A stretch of 64,000 nucleotides of DNA from an uncultured Alphaproteobacteria bacterium. Lineage in GTDB: Bacteria > Pseudomonadota > Alphaproteobacteria > Rhodobacterales > Rhodobacteraceae. The notes beneath the pieces are model-generated. The model made no database searches. It saw nothing but the letters and a program-made list of their open reading frames with translations, and had not been told where the DNA came from. The position numbers and the translations under genes were made by a program. Shown here in pieces: positions 60,186-64,000 of the stretch. The DNA lies in the NCBI GenBank assembly GCA_902611605.1, contig CACMAH010000004.1, positions 52,793-116,792 on the forward strand, in the 5' to 3' direction. The stretch's first letter is position 1, and each line of letters starts with the position of its first letter.

Positions 60186-60836
60186 ATGCTTAAATCTGAA
60201 CGTGCAAATTATATTCTTTACAGATTAGATGAGTTATACCCAAATCCCCCGATCCCATTGAATAGTAAAAACCATTTCCAATTATTAGTTGCAGTTTTAT
60301 TAAGTGCGCAATGTACGGATGAAAGAGTTAATAAAGTAACTCCAGAATTATTCAAATTAGCTGGCGACCCTTTTAAGATGCAAAATGTTCCTGTAGAAGA
60401 AATTTATAGTATTATCCGTCCTTGTGGTTTAGCTCCAAAAAAATCAAAAGCAATTTCTGAATTATCCGCTATTTTAGTAGAAAAATACAATGGTGAGATT
60501 CCAAAGGAAATTGATTTACTCGAAGAACTCCCAGGTGTTGGTCATAAAACAGCAAGTGTTCTTTTATCTCAAGGTTTCGGAATGCCAGCTTTTCCTGTTG
60601 ATACTCATATTCATCGTTTAGCCCAAAGATGGGGTTTAACATGTGGAAAAAGTGTCGTTAAAACTGAAGAAGACTTAAAGAAAATTTTTCCTAGAGACGC
60701 TTGGAACAAGTTACATTTGCAAATAATTTTTTATGGAAGGGAATTTTGCACCGCTAGAGGTTGTAAAGGTACTACTTGTGAAATTTGTAGAACTTGTTAT
60801 CCTAAAAGAAAAAAGCCTGTAATTACCAAAAAATAA
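60186..60836 (+). CDS. nth: Endonuclease III (DNA glycosylase/AP lyase)
   Basis: It removes oxidised pyrimidines and cuts at abasic sites. In the 216 residues, LLSAQCTDERVNKVTPELF, the helix-hairpin-helix with catalytic lysine LPGVGHKTASVLL, and the catalytic aspartate in FPVDTHIHRLAQR are intact. The C-terminal cluster region reads FCTARGCKGTTCEICRTC. Its five cysteines do not fit the classic C-X6-C-X2-C-X5-C spacing, so the Fe-S site is of a variant type. It converges on purF with 12 bp between. Confidence 0.95.
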   Translation: MLKSERANYILYRLDELYPNPPIPLNSKNHFQLLVAVLLSAQCTDERVNKVTPELFKLAGDPFKMQNVPVEEIYSIIRPCGLAPKKSKAISELSAILVEKYNGEIPKEIDLLEELPGVGHKTASVLLSQGFGMPAFPVDTHIHRLAQRWGLTCGKSVVKTEEDLKKIFPRDAWNKLHLQIIFYGREFCTARGCKGTTCEICRTCYPKRKKPVITKK

Positions 60837-60848
60837 AAGTAAATTCTC

Positions 60849-62297
60849 TTATTCCAAATTTGATAAGAGCGAGAGTTGAGAAAATTCTTCATTACTTTCA
60901 TTGTCACTTAATTTAGTTGGATAATCGCCAGTAAAACAGTGGTCTGTAAATACAGGATTTTTTGGATCTCTTCCTTCAGGGTGTCCCATAGCTTTATATA
61001 AACCATTAATGCTTAAAAAAGATATACTATCTGCTTTAAGAAAGTCACATATTTCATCCGGTGTATTATTAGCAGATAGTAATTGCTCCTGAATCGGGGT
61101 GTCAATTCCATAAAAATCAGGAAATTTTATGGGAGGGGAGGTTATTCTCATATGAACTTCTTTTGCTCCTGCATCTCTGAGCATTTCAATTATTTTTGTA
61201 GAGGTAGTACCTCTTACAATTGAGTCATCTATTAGAATTATTTTTTTTCCATCTATTAAAGCTCTATTTACATTATGTTTCAGTTTTACTGATAAAGCTC
61301 TAATAGATTGTTGTGGTTCAATAAAGGTCCTTCCAACATAATGGTTTCTTATAATTCCTAACTCAAATGGTATTTTGGCGTGTTCTGCATAACCAATAGC
61401 AGAAGGAACACCACTATCAGGTACTGGTATTACATAATCAGCATCTGTTGGGGATTCTATAGCCAATTGTTTTCCAAAGTCCTTCCTACATTCATATATA
61501 CTTAATCCACCTAGATAACTGTCTGGCCTAGAAAAATATATATATTCAAAAATGCAAGGTCTTGGATTTATTTTTTGAAATGGTTTAATACTCTCAATAC
61601 CGCTTTCATTAATTACGACTATTTCTCCATTATCTATTTCTCTTAAAAACTTTGCTCCTATAATGTCCAAAGCACAAGTCTCCGAACACAAAATATACTT
61701 ACCATCCAATTCTCCAAGTACCAATGGACGAATTCCAAACGGATCCCTTACACCAATCAATTCTTTGTTTGTAAGAGCAACTAATGCAAATGCCCCTTCA
61801 ATTTGGGAAAGAGCATCAATCATCCTATCAATTGTAAAACTTTTTTTTGATTTTGCTACTAATTGTAAAATAGTTTCAGTATCAGACGTTGATTGAAAAA
61901 TAGCTCCCTCTTTCACCAATTCTAAACGCACAGATAGGGCATTAGTTAAATTACCATTATGAGCAATCGCAAATCCTCCCAATGCTAAATCTGCAAATAA
62001 TGGTTGTACATTTCTTAAAAGTGTTCCTCCTGTGGTAGAATATCTAACATGACCAATAGCAGAATGTCCTTTAAGCCTTCCTAAAACACTTGTTTTAGTA
62101 AATGTATCACTAACAAGACCCATTCTTCGTTCTGCATGAAAATGTTTTTTGTCAAAAGTAACAATACCAGCTGCTTCTTGGCCTCTATGTTGCAAAGCAT
62201 GAAGCCCTAATGCTGTCAATGCTGCTGCATCAGGATGCCCATAAATTCCGAAAACACCACACTCATGATGAGGTCTGTCATTTAATAAATTTGGCAA
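60849..62297 (-). CDS. purF: Amidophosphoribosyltransferase
   Basis: It commits PRPP to purine synthesis with glutamine as nitrogen donor. A propeptide of 12 residues precedes the nucleophile Cys13 in HHECGVFGIYG, exposed after cleavage. The glutaminase domain has GHVRYSTTGG and IAHNGNLTNA. The PRPP-binding loop IILIDDSIVRGTTSTK is in the C-terminal half. The start is TTG 62297, set by GGAAG 6 bases upstream. The 482 residues match the family. Confidence 0.97.
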   Translation of the reverse strand: MPNLLNDRPHHECGVFGIYGHPDAAALTALGLHALQHRGQEAAGIVTFDKKHFHAERRMGLVSDTFTKTSVLGRLKGHSAIGHVRYSTTGGTLLRNVQPLFADLALGGFAIAHNGNLTNALSVRLELVKEGAIFQSTSDTETILQLVAKSKKSFTIDRMIDALSQIEGAFALVALTNKELIGVRDPFGIRPLVLGELDGKYILCSETCALDIIGAKFLREIDNGEIVVINESGIESIKPFQKINPRPCIFEYIYFSRPDSYLGGLSIYECRKDFGKQLAIESPTDADYVIPVPDSGVPSAIGYAEHAKIPFELGIIRNHYVGRTFIEPQQSIRALSVKLKHNVNRALIDGKKIILIDDSIVRGTTSTKIIEMLRDAGAKEVHMRITSPPIKFPDFYGIDTPIQEQLLSANNTPDEICDFLKADSISFLSINGLYKAMGHPEGRDPKNPVFTDHCFTGDYPTKLSDNESNEEFSQLSLLSNLE

Positions 62298-62481
62298 ATT
62301 AAACTTCCAATTTTTAAATCTTATGTGATTAAAGCAACTTATTTAGAATCTTCATCCATTACAAATAATAGGCTCTTTTAGTATTTGGTAAATGTATTAT
62401 TAATAAAATTTTTAAATCATTTAAATTCTATAATTTAACTGTTATTCAATAATCAAGATATATTTCTATAAAGTTGGTTAC

Positions 62482-63363
62482 ATGAAATCATACTCTAAAA
62501 ATATTGTAGGCGCCTTTTTTATGAGTGCTTCTATGGCAGGTTTTGTAGCCAATGATGCAATTATGAAAATTATTGCTTCTGAATTAAATTTAGAACAATC
62601 CATTTTTATAAGAGGTATTTTTTGTACCTTATTTATTCTTGTATTTTTTTCTTTTTCAAAAAATAAAAACTTAAATGAATGTTTTAAAATTCTACCTTTA
62701 ATTTCGATCAGATCATTTTTAGAATTATTAGCTACTATTTTTTTTCTTACAGCATTAATTAATATGCCATTTGCTAATGTTAATGCCATTTTACAATCGT
62801 TACCCCTTACGATAACAATTGCTGCTAGTATCTTTCTCAAAGAAAGTTTTGGTCTTAAAAGAGGTGTAGCTATTATTTTAGGGTTAGTTGGGGTTTTTTT
62901 TATTATCAAGCCAGGATCTGATGGATTTAACTATTACTCAATTTTAGCAATTTTTGCTGTTTTATCAGTTACTTTTAGGGATATTCTTACTCGACAAGTA
63001 TCTAAAATCATACCTGCTTTCTTCATCTCACTAGTTTCCTCAATTATAATTACATCTTCAATGGGATTTTACATAGCCATATTTCAAATATGGGACCCTA
63101 TAAATTTTTTTATTTTATTTAATCTTGGATTATCAGCCATTTTTTTAATGATAGGTTATTTCTTTAGTATTGAAGCTATGAGATATGGTGATGTTTCTTT
63201 TGTTAGCCCATTTCGCTATACTTTAATAGTGTGGGCTTTATTAATCGGAATATTTTTCTTCAATGAAACTTTAGATTATCTCAGTTTTATAGGTATTTTA
63301 CTAATAATGTTTTCTGGTATTTTCGTTTTATATAGAGAATCTAAAATTAAGAATTTTTCATGA
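62482..63363 (+). CDS. EamA-family (drug/metabolite transporter superfamily) permease
   Basis: A ten-helix membrane protein (293 residues) made of two EamA repeats. The first repeat starts GAFFMSASMAGFVANDAIMK and includes FIRGIFCTLFILVFF. The second includes RDILTRQVSKIIPAFF and ends SFIGILLIMFSGIFVLYRES. Many such proteins export amino acids or metabolites; the substrate is open. The stop is 26 bp from that of the convergent protease gene. Confidence 0.88.
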   Translation: MKSYSKNIVGAFFMSASMAGFVANDAIMKIIASELNLEQSIFIRGIFCTLFILVFFSFSKNKNLNECFKILPLISIRSFLELLATIFFLTALINMPFANVNAILQSLPLTITIAASIFLKESFGLKRGVAIILGLVGVFFIIKPGSDGFNYYSILAIFAVLSVTFRDILTRQVSKIIPAFFISLVSSIIITSSMGFYIAIFQIWDPINFFILFNLGLSAIFLMIGYFFSIEAMRYGDVSFVSPFRYTLIVWALLIGIFFFNETLDYLSFIGILLIMFSGIFVLYRESKIKNFS

Positions 63364-63389
63364 GCTTATCATCATAATTTAAATAAATA

Positions 63390-64000
63390 CTAGGCCAAGC
63401 ATATTACTTTACTAATACTTTTATTTCTTCTTAATTCAGCCCCTTTTTTCAGATAATTTTTTCTATTGATTTCTAAATTAATTAAATTGAATTCGGTATT
63501 TGAATTAATATTTAAAAAATCACTATGTTTGTTTGAAGCAGATAATAACCAATTAATTTGATCAATGCCAACAACACCTAAAAGACCTCTTCTTGTGAAT
63601 TCGGCCACTACAACACCATTAATTTTGCCATTACTATCAAAAGCAGGGCCTCCACTTATCCCCCCAAAAGAGAATAAATTTCTAGGGTTTTTTTCTAAAA
63701 CTGCATAGATAGAATGTTTTTCTAAGATATTGTATGATCGAGCCTCCATTGCCATAAACCCTGCAAACTCAAGTGCAACATCACCAGGTTTTCCTGCTGG
63801 ATAGCCCGAAGAAAATACAAATTTGGAGATTTCTTTTCCGATTTCAAATTTTTCGGGAATCAAATTATTATTTGAAAATATTGCAAGGTCAGAATTAGGA
63901 TGAATCAATATTTTTTCTATAAAAGAATTCTTATTATCATTTTTAAGATACACTTCTTTACATTCATTAACTACATGTCGAGCTGTCATCCATAAATTAT
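63390..64000 (-). CDS. Trypsin-like serine protease, 5' end outside window
   Basis: The frame is open to the right edge (NLWMTARHVV is readable across 63989), so the true start lies beyond the window. The chymotrypsin-fold triad is visible: histidine in TARHVV, aspartate in HPNSDLAIFS and serine in GGISGGPAFDSNG. No PDZ domain follows, unlike DegP/DegQ. Export cannot be judged because the N-terminus is missing. Substrate unknown. Confidence 0.8.
   Translation of the reverse strand, partial: NLWMTARHVVNECKEVYLKNDNKNSFIEKILIHPNSDLAIFSNNNLIPEKFEIGKEISKFVFSSGYPAGKPGDVALEFAGFMAMEARSYNILEKHSIYAVLEKNPRNLFSFGGISGGPAFDSNGKINGVVVAEFTRRGLLGVVGIDQINWLLSASNKHSDFLNINSNTEFNLINLEINRKNYLKKGAELRRNKSISKVICLA

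Noticed and set aside
62298..62481. Purine riboswitch or regulator site between purF and the EamA gene
   Set aside because: Only A/T-rich sequence with no recognisable aptamer core or clear promoter pair on either strand.

Overview
The window comes from a low-G+C alphaproteobacterium with a compact genome, most likely a free-living marine oligotroph. This is inferred from gene order typical of alphaproteobacteria (nuoA-N followed by birA and RNase J; serS-pcm-nlpD; rodZ-like-ispG-prfA-prmC-DUF4167), from an MttB-superfamily methyltransferase, from strongly A/T-biased codons and from very short intergenic spaces. Genus cannot be fixed from the sequence alone (SAR11-like or another streamlined lineage).

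Layout. 1-4430 (minus) is a Type I restriction-modification operon, hsdM-hsdS-hsdR, visibly richer in G+C than the rest; hsdR runs off the left edge. 4440-5276 is an A/T-rich accessory strip with one unrecognised 114-codon gene. A 19-bp sequence that is the 3' end of guaA occurs twice, at guaA itself (5277-5295) and at 4727-4745. This is the signature of site-specific insertion into guaA, a known genomic-island site. guaA (5280-6838, minus) carries a -1 frameshift in a run of seven A.

7001-13821 holds mttB-like, tpiA, an A-type Fe-S carrier, sufT, tgt and lon (with an RpoH-like promoter), then tRNA-Val and tRNA-Asp. 14204-16435 holds a two-gene saccharopine dehydrogenase pair for lysine metabolism. 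16573-30721 is a complete 14-gene complex I operon (nuoA to nuoN), running into birA and the RNase J gene. 33341-40352 holds fpr, prfC (minus), an SDR lacking the usual catalytic pair, an orphan ABC ATPase, tatA-tatB-tatC and a DUF815 ATPase.

40363-43475 (minus) is serS-pcm-nlpD-like. 43671-49065 holds an SdhE-like protein, a RodZ-like protein, ispG, prfA, prmC and a DUF4167 protein. 49080-55461 (minus) is an envelope operon lptF-lptG-lptD-surA-rsmA. The right part holds ndk, purM-purN, a CAU tRNA, an SDR, an MFS transporter, nth, purF, an EamA transporter and a trypsin-like protease cut by the right edge.

The most unusual part is the guaA-linked insertion zone with its restriction system. 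The rest is mainly core metabolism in a tightly packed genome: seven convergent gene pairs are separated by 26 bp or less, or overlap.
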